Shown: piece by piece, positions 1-8,800 of the stretch
Layout: each line of letters begins with the position of its first letter
Position numbering within the stretch: the first letter of the stretch is position 1
Source: CATQHD01 sp965243165
Lineage (GTDB): Bacteria > Actinomycetota > Acidimicrobiia > Spongiisociales > Spongiisociaceae
Length of the DNA stretch: 64,000 nucleotides
Assembly: GCA_965243165.1 (NCBI GenBank)
Contig: OZ251535.1
Location: forward strand, 2,790,001-2,854,000
Direction: 5' to 3'
Notes under the pieces: model-generated
Databases searched by the model: none
What the model saw: the letters and a program-made list of their open reading frames with translations, nothing else
What the model was told of the DNA's origin: nothing
Program-made: the position numbers and the translations under genes

Positions 1-15
1 CGATACGGCCGCCGG

Positions 16-462
16 ATGACGGCCTCCGGCCTCGATTGCACAGGGGACGAAGTCGTCCTGAGGATGGCCGAGGCTTACCTCGAGGTCGTCGGGCGGTACC
101 GGCAATTGGTCTATGACCCGCCCCCGGACACCCGCCTCGACGACGACATCACCGGCGCCGCCGCCCTCGCCATATTCTTGGGGCGCCTGTACGGCAAGCC
201 TGACGACGCCCCGCTCATCGACCACATCGGCCACCTCGACCAAGCCGGCGAAGCGTGGGAGGCCGCGTACTACGGGTTCATCGAATGCTTGGAGCGGGCA
301 GGGCTGGACGCGGCCGCCGCCATCGCCGGGCCGCCGGAGTCGGACCACGGACCGATCGCCGTCATCGAATGCACCGTCGAGGCCGTTGGCCGGGTTCTGT
401 TCGAGGTACTCGGTCAGCTGATAGACGAATCCATCGACCCTCTGAACGAAGGGGTCGTCTGA
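16..462 (+). CDS. Hypothetical acidic protein, 148 aa
   Basis: I do not recognise a family. The protein is soluble, acidic and rich in alanine, with no signal peptide or membrane segment. The alternation of charged and hydrophobic residues suggests a mostly alpha-helical fold. The ATG at 16 is close to the window edge, so the promoter and any upstream operon partner are not visible. It converges on ogt, whose stop lies 33 bp beyond its own. Codon choice (strong preference for C or G in third position) matches neighbouring genes, which supports it being real. The 102-aa frame inside it is a shadow. Confidence 0.6.
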   Translation: MTASGLDCTGDEVVLRMAEAYLEVVGRYRQLVYDPPPDTRLDDDITGAAALAIFLGRLYGKPDDAPLIDHIGHLDQAGEAWEAAYYGFIECLERAGLDAAAAIAGPPESDHGPIAVIECTVEAVGRVLFEVLGQLIDESIDPLNEGVV

Positions 463-494
463 CCCGCGCTGCTCGGGGAACGGCTCAGCTCGGC

Positions 495-1022
495 TCAGCG
501 CCGGGCGGCGGCGCGCTCGTGGTCGAGGAGGTAACGCTTACGGTCCAGGCCTCCGCCGTAACCGTGCAGCTTTCCGTTGGCGGCCACCACCCGGTGGCAG
601 GGAAGGACGATCGAAATCGGGTTGGCGCCCAGCGCCCGCCCGGTTGCTCTGGCCGCCTTGGGGCTGCCGGCCAGGGCCGCTGTGTCCCCGTAGGTGCGCA
701 CCTCGCCCATGGGGATGGAGGCGGCGGCGTCCAGCACCCGCCCCTGGAAAGGGGTGATCAAGGAGCGGTCCAGGGGGGGCGGGGGCGGCGGACTGCCGCG
801 GAAGTAGCCGTCCAGCCAGGAACGCACCTCCTCCAAGGCCGAAGGGAGATGGACGATGTCCGGGGTCACCTCGGCCGCAACCGACCGCAGCAACCCCTCT
901 GCGCCGCCGTCCTCGAAGCCCAAGGCCAGCAGGCCCCGGGCGGTAACCACCGCCGTCAGGGGGCCGATCGGCGAAGGCGCCTCCCCGTAGGCGGCCCGGG
1001 CCTCCCCCGGCCCCTTATCCAA
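495..1022 (-). CDS. ogt: Methylated-DNA--[protein]-cysteine S-methyltransferase
   Basis: A suicide DNA-repair protein that moves the alkyl group from O6-alkylguanine to its own cysteine. The hallmark PCHRVV motif near residue 145 carries the acceptor Cys. It is followed by the GYGGG and KRYLLDHE elements typical of the C-terminal domain. At 175 aa it has normal length for an Ogt-type enzyme without the Ada regulatory domain. Its start overlaps the 3' end of argD by 8 bp, so it is probably the last gene of the arg transcript. That is an unusual partner and probably reflects co-transcription rather than a role in arginine synthesis. Confidence 0.93.
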   Translation of the reverse strand: MDKGPGEARAAYGEAPSPIGPLTAVVTARGLLALGFEDGGAEGLLRSVAAEVTPDIVHLPSALEEVRSWLDGYFRGSPPPPPPLDRSLITPFQGRVLDAAASIPMGEVRTYGDTAALAGSPKAARATGRALGANPISIVLPCHRVVAANGKLHGYGGGLDRKRYLLDHERAAARR

Positions 1023-2193
1023 GGGAGGCCTCGAACTTGGACACCGCCTCGTCCACCTCTTCGGGGGTGATGACCAAGGGCGGGGCGAAGCGCACGGTGT
1101 CGGGGGTAACGTTGTTGACCAGCAGACCGTTGCCCCTGGCGGCCTCGGTTGCTTCGGCGGAGCGGGGAGAATCCAGCACCGCCCCGATCAGCAGGCCGCG
1201 GCCCCTCACCGCAGTCACTCCTTTCACGGCCTTCAGGCGGGCCTCGAGCTGCGCCCCCCGCTCCAGGGAGTTGGCCAGCAGGCCCCGAACCTCGATCTCG
1301 TCGAGGACCGCCAGGGCCGCCGCCGTTATCACCGGCCCGCCCCCGAAGGTGGTGGCGTGGTCGCCGTAGTCGAAGGCCGCCGCCCGCTCCGAGGCCAGGC
1401 AGGCGCCGATCGGCAGCCCGTTGGCCAGCGCCTTGGCCAGGGTGGCGATGTCCGGAGCAACCCCCAGCTGCTGCCAGGAGAACCACGAGCCGGTGCGCCC
1501 CAGACCGGCTTGGACGTCATCGAAGATCAGCAGTGCGTCGCGCTCGTCGCACAGCGCCCGGAGCTCCTGCAGGTAGCCGGCGTCCAAGGGCACCACCCCG
1601 CCCTCCCCCTGGGTGGTCTCGGCCAGCACCGCCGCCGTCTCCGGCCCGACCGCTTCGGCGGCGGCGTCGATGTCGCCGGGCGGAACCTGTCTGAAGCCCG
1701 GAGGGAGCGGGGCGAACACCTCCTGCTTGTGCGGCTGGCCGGTGGCGGCCAGGGCGGCCAGGGTGCGTCCGTGGAACGAATCGAGCAGCGACACCACCTC
1801 GTAACAGCCGGGGCCGCGCCGCTTCTGGCCCCACCGCCGGGCGAGCTTGATGGCCGCCTCGTTGGCGGTGGCGCCGCAGTTGGCGAAGAAGACCCGGTCC
1901 AGTCCGGAGAGGGCCGTGAGCCGCTCGGCCAGCTCCACTTGGGGGACCGTGTAGTAGAGGTTCGATACATGCACCAGCCGGGTCAGCTGGCGGGCGGCCG
2001 CCGCGGCCACCGCCGGGTTGGCGTGGCCGACCGCCACCACTGCGATTCCGGCCAGACAGTCCAGATATTCCTTCCCGTCCTCGTCGTACAGCCGGCAGCC
2101 GTCGCCCCGCACGAAGGTCACCGGCGCCCGGCCGTAGGTCTGCAGGACGGCGGCGGCCTCCCGCTCGGCGATGGTCGGGGAGCTGGTCATCAT
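1015..2193 (-). CDS. argD: Acetylornithine aminotransferase
   Basis: PLP-dependent class III aminotransferase that converts N-acetylglutamate semialdehyde to N-acetylornithine with glutamate as amino donor. The 392-aa protein shows the family hallmarks: GATANEAAIKLAR near residue 105, the FDDVQAGLGRTG Asp motif that contacts the pyridoxal ring, and the Schiff-base lysine in LAKALANGLPIG near residue 250. The start ATGATG overlaps the argB stop, which implies translational coupling. The cluster order is argC, argB, argD with no argJ or argF in the window, so the deacetylation step and carbamoyltransferase must be encoded elsewhere. Confidence 0.95.
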   Translation of the reverse strand: MMTSSPTIAEREAAAVLQTYGRAPVTFVRGDGCRLYDEDGKEYLDCLAGIAVVAVGHANPAVAAAAARQLTRLVHVSNLYYTVPQVELAERLTALSGLDRVFFANCGATANEAAIKLARRWGQKRRGPGCYEVVSLLDSFHGRTLAALAATGQPHKQEVFAPLPPGFRQVPPGDIDAAAEAVGPETAAVLAETTQGEGGVVPLDAGYLQELRALCDERDALLIFDDVQAGLGRTGSWFSWQQLGVAPDIATLAKALANGLPIGACLASERAAAFDYGDHATTFGGGPVITAAALAVLDEIEVRGLLANSLERGAQLEARLKAVKGVTAVRGRGLLIGAVLDSPRSAEATEAARGNGLLVNNVTPDTVRFAPPLVITPEEVDEAVSKFEASLG

Positions 2194-3092
2194 TTTCCTC
2201 CGGGTGTGATCATGGTTCCGATTCCTTCCGGTGTGAAGACCTCCAGCAGCACTGCATGCTGGATGCGCCCGTCGAGGATGTGCGCCTGGGGCACTCCGTT
2301 CTCCAGCGCCTCGATGCAGGACCGGAGCTTGGGAAGCATACCGGCCGAGGCGCCCCCGGAGTCCAGCAGCTCGCGCAGCTCCGCCGGCGTCATGCGCTCG
2401 ATCAGGCTGTCCTCGTCGTTCAGGTCCCGGTACAGGCCCTCCACGTCGGTCAGGTAGATGAGCTTGCGCGCCCCCAGCGCCCCGGCCAGCGCTCCGGCCG
2501 CGGTGTCGGCGTTGATGTTGTGGACGGCGCCGTCTTCGGCCCGGGACAGGGGGGCCACCACCGGCACCGCCCCCCAGTCGAGCATCCCTTCGATCAAGCC
2601 GGGTTCCACATGGACGATCTCACCCACCAGCCCCAGGTCGGGGTGCTTCTGGCGGGAGGTGAAGAGGCCCCCGTCGAGTCCGGTGAAGCCCACCGCCTTG
2701 GCGCCGTGGTCGGAGAGGAGCCGCACGATGTCAGGGTTGATCTCGCCCGCCAGGGTGGCCTGCACCACCCGGAAGGTGGCCTCGTCGGTCACCCGCAGGC
2801 CGTCCACCCATCTGGGTTCCACCCCGGCTCGAGCCATCGCCTTGGTGATCTGCGGGCCGCCGCCGTGAACCACCACCGGCCTCACCCCCACCAGCCTCAG
2901 CAATGCGATGTCGCCGGCGAAGCAGGCGGCCAGTTCTTCGTCCACCATCGCCGAGCCCCCGTACTTGACGACCACGGTGGCGCCGCCGAACTCCCGGATG
3001 TAAGGCATGGCCTCGGTGAGCACCTTGGCCTTGGTCATGGTGTAGGCGATGCGGGAGCGCAGCGGCGTGGGGGCGGTGTGGCCGGTCACCAT
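2190..3092 (-). CDS. argB: Acetylglutamate kinase
   Basis: Phosphorylates N-acetylglutamate in arginine biosynthesis and is usually the step inhibited by arginine. The amino-acid-kinase fold is visible from VVVKYGGSAM near residue 41 and VVVHGGGPQI near residue 76, which bind phosphate and substrate. The C-terminal GGASAGMLPKLRSC segment is also typical. The 300-aa length is usual. I chose the ATG at 3092 because GGGGAGAAG lies at Shine-Dalgarno distance; the internal ATG at 3038 has no ribosome binding site. The gene lies 49 bp downstream of argC and overlaps argD by 4 bp. Confidence 0.95.
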   Translation of the reverse strand: MVTGHTAPTPLRSRIAYTMTKAKVLTEAMPYIREFGGATVVVKYGGSAMVDEELAACFAGDIALLRLVGVRPVVVHGGGPQITKAMARAGVEPRWVDGLRVTDEATFRVVQATLAGEINPDIVRLLSDHGAKAVGFTGLDGGLFTSRQKHPDLGLVGEIVHVEPGLIEGMLDWGAVPVVAPLSRAEDGAVHNINADTAAGALAGALGARKLIYLTDVEGLYRDLNDEDSLIERMTPAELRELLDSGGASAGMLPKLRSCIEALENGVPQAHILDGRIQHAVLLEVFTPEGIGTMITPGGK

Positions 3093-3141
3093 CCGTTCTT
3101 CTCCCCGCCGCCGGCGGCGTATCCGGGGGCGGGCGCCGCGC

Positions 3142-4161
3142 TCACGGCAGCCATCCGGCGGCGCTCAGCCCGGCCGTCTCGGGGAACCCCAGGGCAAGGT
3201 TGGCGCATTGGACCGCTTGGCCGGCGGCGCCCTTGCCGAGGTTGTCGATGGCGGCCGTTACCACCGCCCGTCCGCTGCGCCGGTCTTCGGCGGCGTAGAT
3301 CAGGGCGCGGTTGGAGCCGACCACCCAGCGGGTGTTGGGGGGCTGGTCGATCACGTCCACGAACGCGGAATCGGCGTAGGCGGCGCGCAGGGCATCGACG
3401 ACTTCGCCGGGCCGGACGAGGCCGGCGGAGCAGGTGGAGAGGAGGCCGCTCTGCATGGGCATCAGGTGGGGGGTGAACTGGACGGGGAGCGGCCGGCCGG
3501 AGGCGGCTTCGAGCCCCATCTCGATCTCGGGGCGGTGACGGTGGACGGCCACCCCGTAGGCGCGGACTCCCTCGTGGACGGCGCCGAAGGTCAAGTCGGC
3601 CCGCAGCCCCCGCCCCGCTCCGGTCGCGCCCGACATGGAATCGACCACGACGGGGCCTTCGATCACCCCGGCCGACAGCAGCGGCGCCAGGCCGAGCAGG
3701 GCCGAGGTCGGGTAGCAGCCGGGAACCGCCACCTTGGACGCGCCGGGGAGGGCGGCGCCGAACAGCTCCGGCAGTCCGTAGACCCAGGCCCCCAGCTCCT
3801 CCGGCGCCGGATGCGGCCCTCCGTAGGCGGACTCATAACGTTCGGGGGTGTCCATGCGGAAATCGCTGCCCAGGTCGAACACCGCCGCCCCCGCCCCGCG
3901 GAAGCGGAGGCCCGCCTCCCAGGACTTGCCGTGGGGCAGGGCCAGGAAAGCCGCATCCACCTCGGGCAGCCGGTCGAGGTCGATGGCTTCGAGCACCCGG
4001 CCGGGGCCGGGTAGATGGGGGTGGACCTCGCCCAGGGAGGCGCCCGCCTTGGTGTGCGCGCCGAGGTAGACCGCCTCCATCGAGGGATGCCCGTCGAGGA
4101 GGCGCACCAACTCGCCCCCGGCGTATCCGGAAGCGCCCAGCACCGCAACTCTCACGTTCAT
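3142..4161 (-). CDS. argC: N-acetyl-gamma-glutamyl-phosphate reductase
   Basis: NADPH-dependent reduction of N-acetylglutamyl phosphate to the semialdehyde. The N-terminal Rossmann motif VAVLGASGYAGGEL and the catalytic-cysteine motif VPGCYPTSAL (around residue 147) identify it. The open frame continues up to 4200, but the ATG at 4161 is chosen because MNVRVAVLGASG is the usual family N-terminus and the extra codons run through the ARG-box operators. The product is 339 aa, normal for the family. It is the first gene of the argC-argB-argD-ogt run, so operator control here should govern all four genes. Confidence 0.94.
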   Translation of the reverse strand: MNVRVAVLGASGYAGGELVRLLDGHPSMEAVYLGAHTKAGASLGEVHPHLPGPGRVLEAIDLDRLPEVDAAFLALPHGKSWEAGLRFRGAGAAVFDLGSDFRMDTPERYESAYGGPHPAPEELGAWVYGLPELFGAALPGASKVAVPGCYPTSALLGLAPLLSAGVIEGPVVVDSMSGATGAGRGLRADLTFGAVHEGVRAYGVAVHRHRPEIEMGLEAASGRPLPVQFTPHLMPMQSGLLSTCSAGLVRPGEVVDALRAAYADSAFVDVIDQPPNTRWVVGSNRALIYAAEDRRSGRAVVTAAIDNLGKGAAGQAVQCANLALGFPETAGLSAAGWLP

Positions 4162-4164
4162 GAT

Positions 4165-4200
4165 ATGAATGATGATACACTTTCTTGCATAATCATGCAA
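4165..4200 (-). promoter_or_regulatory. Tandem ARG boxes (ArgR operators) upstream of argC
   Basis: The block at 4185-4200 is a perfect inverted repeat, TTGCAT-AATC-ATGCAA. A weaker box (TATGAATGATGATACA, 4165-4180) lies one ArgR spacing (about 20 bp centre to centre) nearer the start codon. The same core TTGCAT-N4-ATGCAA occurs at 30655-30670 directly upstream of argR. Binding by the ArgR encoded in this window, with arginine as corepressor, is inferred from known ArgR behaviour. Confidence 0.8.
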
Positions 4201-4342
4201 AGCGGGAGGGGGGTTGCATGGAGATCCTAGGCGGGGGCCGGGCCGCCGGGCCCGCGAAATCCGCCGGTGCGGGTCAGAACAACCAGAATCGGAGCCCGCC
4301 CTCTCGCCGGCGGGGGCCTGCAGGACCCATCGAGAACGCTAA

Positions 4343-4525
4343 AAACAGAACGCAGCCATCGAAAAACAAGGGGCAGAGCACACCGCCGCCCTCGCACAGC
4401 ACAGCTCGGCTCTCGACCGGCGCTTGACTACCCGCACCTACTGGATGTTCGGGGCGATGGCGGCGGGATATCTGACCCTCATCGGCGCCGTGATAGCCCT
4501 CTTCGATCAGCTGGTATCCACTTGA
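4343..4525 (+). pseudogene. Remnant of a coiled-coil/single-TM protein (no start codon)
   Basis: A stop-to-stop frame of 60 codons encodes a polar stretch (AAIEKQGAEHTAALAQHSSA), then a hydrophobic segment (WMFGAMAAGYLTLIGAVIALF) and a stop. This is typical of a short helical protein anchored by a C-terminal membrane helix. No ATG, GTG or TTG start precedes it and a TAA at 4340 closes the frame, so it looks like the 3' end of a decayed gene. It lies in the 463-bp gap between the argC start and the serA end, where I see nothing else convincing. Confidence 0.35.
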
Positions 4526-4624
4526 CCTGATTACCGGCGGCGGGGTTGGGCGCCGGCGGGGGCGGGGTCGACGGCCCTGGCGAAGAAGAAGCAATCTGCG
4601 ATGGGTTCGATGTTGTCTTTGGGG

Positions 4625-5590
4625 TCAGCGGGGAGCAGGAGCGTTGACGGCGGTGGGGGTGGGGCGTCCTGACAGGGCGGCGGCCACCGCTTCGGCTGCG
4701 TGAAGTCCGGCCTTGTCTTGGGCTTCGGCGGTGGAAGCGCCCAAGTGGGGGGTGAGCACCACCTGGGGCAGGTCCACCAGCGGGCCGCCGGTCAAGGGTT
4801 CTTCGGCGTAGACGTCTAGGGCGGCGCCGGCCGCCCGGCCGGAGCGGACGGCTTCGGCCAAGGCCTCTTCGTCGATGATTCCCCCGCGGGAGGCGTTGAT
4901 CACCCGCACGCCCGGCTTGGTTTTTTCGAAGGCCGCGCCGTCGAGCAGATTTTCGGTTTCGGGGGTCCGGGGAAGGTGGAGGGAGATGAAATCCGACCGG
5001 GCCAACAGGTCATCCCAGGCCGTCAGCTCCGCCCCCGCCGCCGCGGCCTGTTCGGCGGTGATGTAGGGGTCGTAGGCCAGCACCTCCATGCCGAAGGCCA
5101 AGGCCCTCTCCGCCACCAGCGCCCCGATCCGGCCCAGCCCCGCCAGGCCGAGGGTCTTGCCCGCCAGCTCCACCCCCCCGAAGGCGGCTCTGTCCCACAC
5201 CCCCGACCGCAGGGAGGCGTCCGCCGCCGGGATGTTGCGCGCCTGGGAAAGCATCAAGGCGAAGGCGTGCTCCGCCGCCGAGACGCTGTTGGCGAAGGGG
5301 GTGTTGACCACCAGCACCCCCCGCCGGGAGGCTTCCTCCAAGTCGATGTTGTCCACCCCCACCCCGGCCCGGGCCGCCACCCGCAGGTTGGGGGCAGACT
5401 CCAAAAGTTCCCGGTCCACCCGGGTGCCGCTGCGGACGACCAAGGCCTCGGCCTCTGCCAAGAGCTCGAGCAGACGGACCCGGGGCTCGCCCGCCGCCTC
5501 CGCCACCTCGCAGACCTCCCGCAGGCGCTCGGCGCAGCTGGGGGCCAGCTGATCGGCTATGACCGCCAATGGTTTCTTCTCGGTTCCCAT
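4625..5590 (-). CDS. serA: D-3-phosphoglycerate dehydrogenase-like 2-hydroxyacid dehydrogenase (short form)
   Basis: NAD-dependent D-2-hydroxyacid dehydrogenase, most like the enzyme that starts serine synthesis from 3-phosphoglycerate. The product is 321 aa with catalytic Arg in NASRGGIIDEEAL, a Rossmann motif GLAGLGRIGALV and the catalytic His in LTPHLGAST. It stops right after the substrate domain and has neither the intervening domain nor the ACT domain of actinobacterial long SerA (about 530 aa), so serine feedback of the usual type should be absent. The frame runs far upstream, but the ATG at 5590 starts the conserved domain. Another D-2-hydroxyacid substrate cannot be excluded. Confidence 0.8.
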   Translation of the reverse strand: MGTEKKPLAVIADQLAPSCAERLREVCEVAEAAGEPRVRLLELLAEAEALVVRSGTRVDRELLESAPNLRVAARAGVGVDNIDLEEASRRGVLVVNTPFANSVSAAEHAFALMLSQARNIPAADASLRSGVWDRAAFGGVELAGKTLGLAGLGRIGALVAERALAFGMEVLAYDPYITAEQAAAAGAELTAWDDLLARSDFISLHLPRTPETENLLDGAAFEKTKPGVRVINASRGGIIDEEALAEAVRSGRAAGAALDVYAEEPLTGGPLVDLPQVVLTPHLGASTAEAQDKAGLHAAEAVAAALSGRPTPTAVNAPAPR

Positions 5591-5782
5591 TCTCCGGCCT
5601 CCGGCCTCGAAGCGGGGGCGGCTTACGCGTTCGCGTTCGGCTGCCTCGTCCAATCCTAACGACAACGCAGGGCGGGGCAGAGGCAACAGCAGATGCTCCG
5701 GAGGACCGCCCCCCTTGTCGTGTGCTTGTCGTGTGAAAGGCAGCGGTGCGGCCGCGGCGTCCGGCGACGAGGGGTCTGTACC

Positions 5783-5810
5783 TTGCAACAATATGCCGGG
5801 TATGTATGAC
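5783..5810 (+). promoter_or_regulatory. Candidate sigma70-type promoter for the fusion helicase gene
   Basis: TTGCAA (5783-5788), a 16-bp spacer and TATGAC (5805-5810) resemble -35 and -10 elements. A start of transcription near 5817 would leave a short 5' leader before the ATG at 5844 and would make the upstream in-frame ATGs at 5793 and 5802 unusable. Predicted from sequence only. Confidence 0.4.
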
Positions 5811-5843
5811 ATATTCGACTCTCTGTCCGGGGGGCCTGACCGC

Positions 5844-8800
5844 ATGAGGGCCGCCGTCGACCGGTTCGTGGTCTTCGACCTGGAAACCGACGGCATCGAG
5901 GGCGGAATAATCGAGATCGGGGCGGTGCTCTGCCGAGGGGGCGAGGCCGCGGCCTGCTTCGAGAGCCTGGTCAGGCCGGAACAAGCGCTGCAGGACGGCG
6001 CGTCCCTCCTCACCGGCCTCTCCGACGCCGACCTGGAGGGCGCCCCCCGGCTGGAAGACGTTCTCCCCCGTTTCTACGATTTCGCAGGCGGCGGGCCGCT
6101 GATCGCCCACAACGGCTTCGACTTCGACTTCCCCAAGCTGGACCAAGCCGCCCGGCAGATCGGTCTGGACCCGCTTCCGGGCGGCCGCCTCGACACCCTC
6201 GAGCTGGCCCACGTCGTCTTCCCCCGCGCCGGAGAGGGAATGATCCGCGATGCGCTCGGCCGCCGCCCGCCGCCCGGGCGGAGCCTGGAACATCTGGCCG
6301 ACCGCTTCGGCCTGGGGTACAACGTCCTCCACCGGGCCCTGGGCGACGCCCTGCTCACCCGCCGGGTCATGCTGGCCATGCTGGAAGCCCTCGGTCGGGA
6401 CGAGCCGGCCCGCCTCCTGCAGCGGTGGGTGCTGGCGCAGGGCCGCCACCCGTGGGCCGGGTTCTTCGAAGCCCCGGAGCTGCCCCCGGACCTGGCCGAC
6501 GCAGTGCCCCTGCTCGAGGCTCCGCCGCGGGAAGAACCTACGGGAGAATTCGACGTGAACGCCGTGGAAGCGGCCTTCCAGCCGGGCGGAGCCCTGATGG
6601 CCGGCCGGGAGCCCCGCCCCCAGCAGGCGGACATGGCCCGGGCGGCGGCCAAGGCCCTCTACTCCGGCGGACGGAGCCTGATCGAAGCGCCCACCGGCAC
6701 CGGCAAGACCCTGGCCTACCTGGTCCCGGCCATCGAATACGCCCGCTCGTCGGGGCAGACGGTGGTGATCTCCACCTACAGCCGCGTCCTCCAGAACCAG
6801 ATTCTCTCCACCCTGGAGGAGCTGGAGGGAGAGATCCGCCCGTTCAACTCGATCCTGCTGAAGGGCATGCAGAACTACCTCAGCCTGGAAGCGCTGGAAG
6901 CAGAGCTGTCCGAGGAGCGCCCCGGGGCGGGCGGCGCCCTGGCCCTGGCGGTCATCTGCGGCTGGGCGGCGGAGACGCCCACCGGGGACTGGGAGGACCT
7001 GCGCACCCCCGCCATCCGAAGGAGGGTCGAGGAGCTGGACCACCTGCGCTGGAAGCTTCGGGTCGAGGCGCCGCCCGGCCCGGCCTTCACCCCGCTCGAC
7101 GAACGGGACTTCTACCGGCGGGCGCGGGAGGGTATGAAGAACGCCCACGCCGCCGTCCTCAACCACGCGGTGCTGACCTCCTCGACATACTGGAGGGGCC
7201 GCGCGGCGCATACGGTCATCGACGAGGCGCACCAGCTGGAGGACGCCGCCACCTCCGCCCTCACCGAGGCGGTCGGGCGCCGCGAGCTGGAGCATCTGTG
7301 CGACGCGGTGCACCACCCCTCCGGCCGGGGGGTGGTCCAGCGGCTCGAACGGGCGCTGCCCTGGACGCAACTCGACCAGGACACCCGGGCCGAACACCGG
7401 GCGGCCCTCGACGACCTGCGGGCGGCCGCCCGAAACGTGCGGTCCGACCTGCCGGGCTTCGGCGCCGACCTGATCGAGTACGTGCTGACGCGCACCGGGG
7501 CGCAGCAGGCCGACATCGAGAAGTACGGGGTTTCGTATCACATCAGGCCGGGCCTCGACACGGGGCGCTCCTCCTACCGGCAGATCCTCCGCCGGGCCGT
7601 AACGCTCCGAACGGCGCTGAGAGGGCTGGCGGACGCCTTCAACCTCATCTACGTGCCTGACCGGCTGCGGGGGCGCTACCGCCCGCAGCGGCTGGAGCTG
7701 GAGATCGGCCGGCTGGGGCGGGCGGCGCGGGAGGCGGCAGACCTGGTGGACAAGACGGTATGGGCGGAAGAATCGGAGGTCTGGATCAACATCGCCGACC
7801 TGCGCCTGCGGGAGGGAGACTGGTCCTGGACGCTCCGCCGGGCGCCGGCCTCGGTCGCGCCGCAGCTGGGCGAGCTCTGGGAGTCTCTCCAGGCGGCGGT
7901 GCTCACCTCGGCCACCCTCAGCGTGGGCGGCAGCTTCGACTTCATCATCCGGGCCCTCGGCCTGGGCGCGGTGTCGACGAAGCCGATTCCCACCCCCTTC
8001 GACCGGCTGGAGCAGAACCACCTCGTCGTCTACACCGACTATCTGCCGTCGCCCCGCGGCGGGCTGATCGACGAGTTCACCAAGGCCGAAGCGGCCGAGA
8101 TCCCCCGGTTGTTCACGCTGACCGGCGGGCGGGGAATGGCCCTGATGACCGCCCGGGCGCGCCTCGAGCAGGTGCGCGACCACGCCCGCCCCTACCTGGC
8201 GGCGCAGGGCTTGTCCCTGCTCGCCCAAGGAGACGAATCGCCCGCCGCTTTGGCCGGCCGGATGCGGTCGGAGACCTCCTCCAGCCTGCTCGCGCTCCGG
8301 TCGTTCTGGGAAGGGATCGACATACCCGGCGAGGCCCTGAGCCTGTTGGTGATCGAGAAGATCCCCTTCGACTCGCCCGGCGACCCGGTGGTCGGCGCCC
8401 GGATGGGGGCGCTGGAACTCAAGGGGAAAGATCCCTTCGCCGACTATCTGGTGCCCCGGGCGGCGCTGAGGTTCGTCCAGGGAGTGGGGCGGCTGATCAG
8501 GACCAATCATGATGTAGGGGCCACCGTGGTGCTCGACAACCGGCTGCGGCGGCCCACCCCCTACCGCGACCGGATGCGGCGCAGCCTGGCCGGGCCGCCC
8601 GCCTTCGCCGAGGCCGGCTCGGCCGATCACGCCTACACCGAGATCGCCCGCCACCTGGGGATCGATCTCGACGAGAGCCTGCGGGAACGGATACGGAAGA
8701 TACCCCGCGCCGACCCTTGGTCTAGTTTCTTGGAGGCGGAGGGCCTGCTCCTGGACGAGGAGGACCTGGCCGACCCGGAGCGGGCGGCGGAGGTGCTGGA

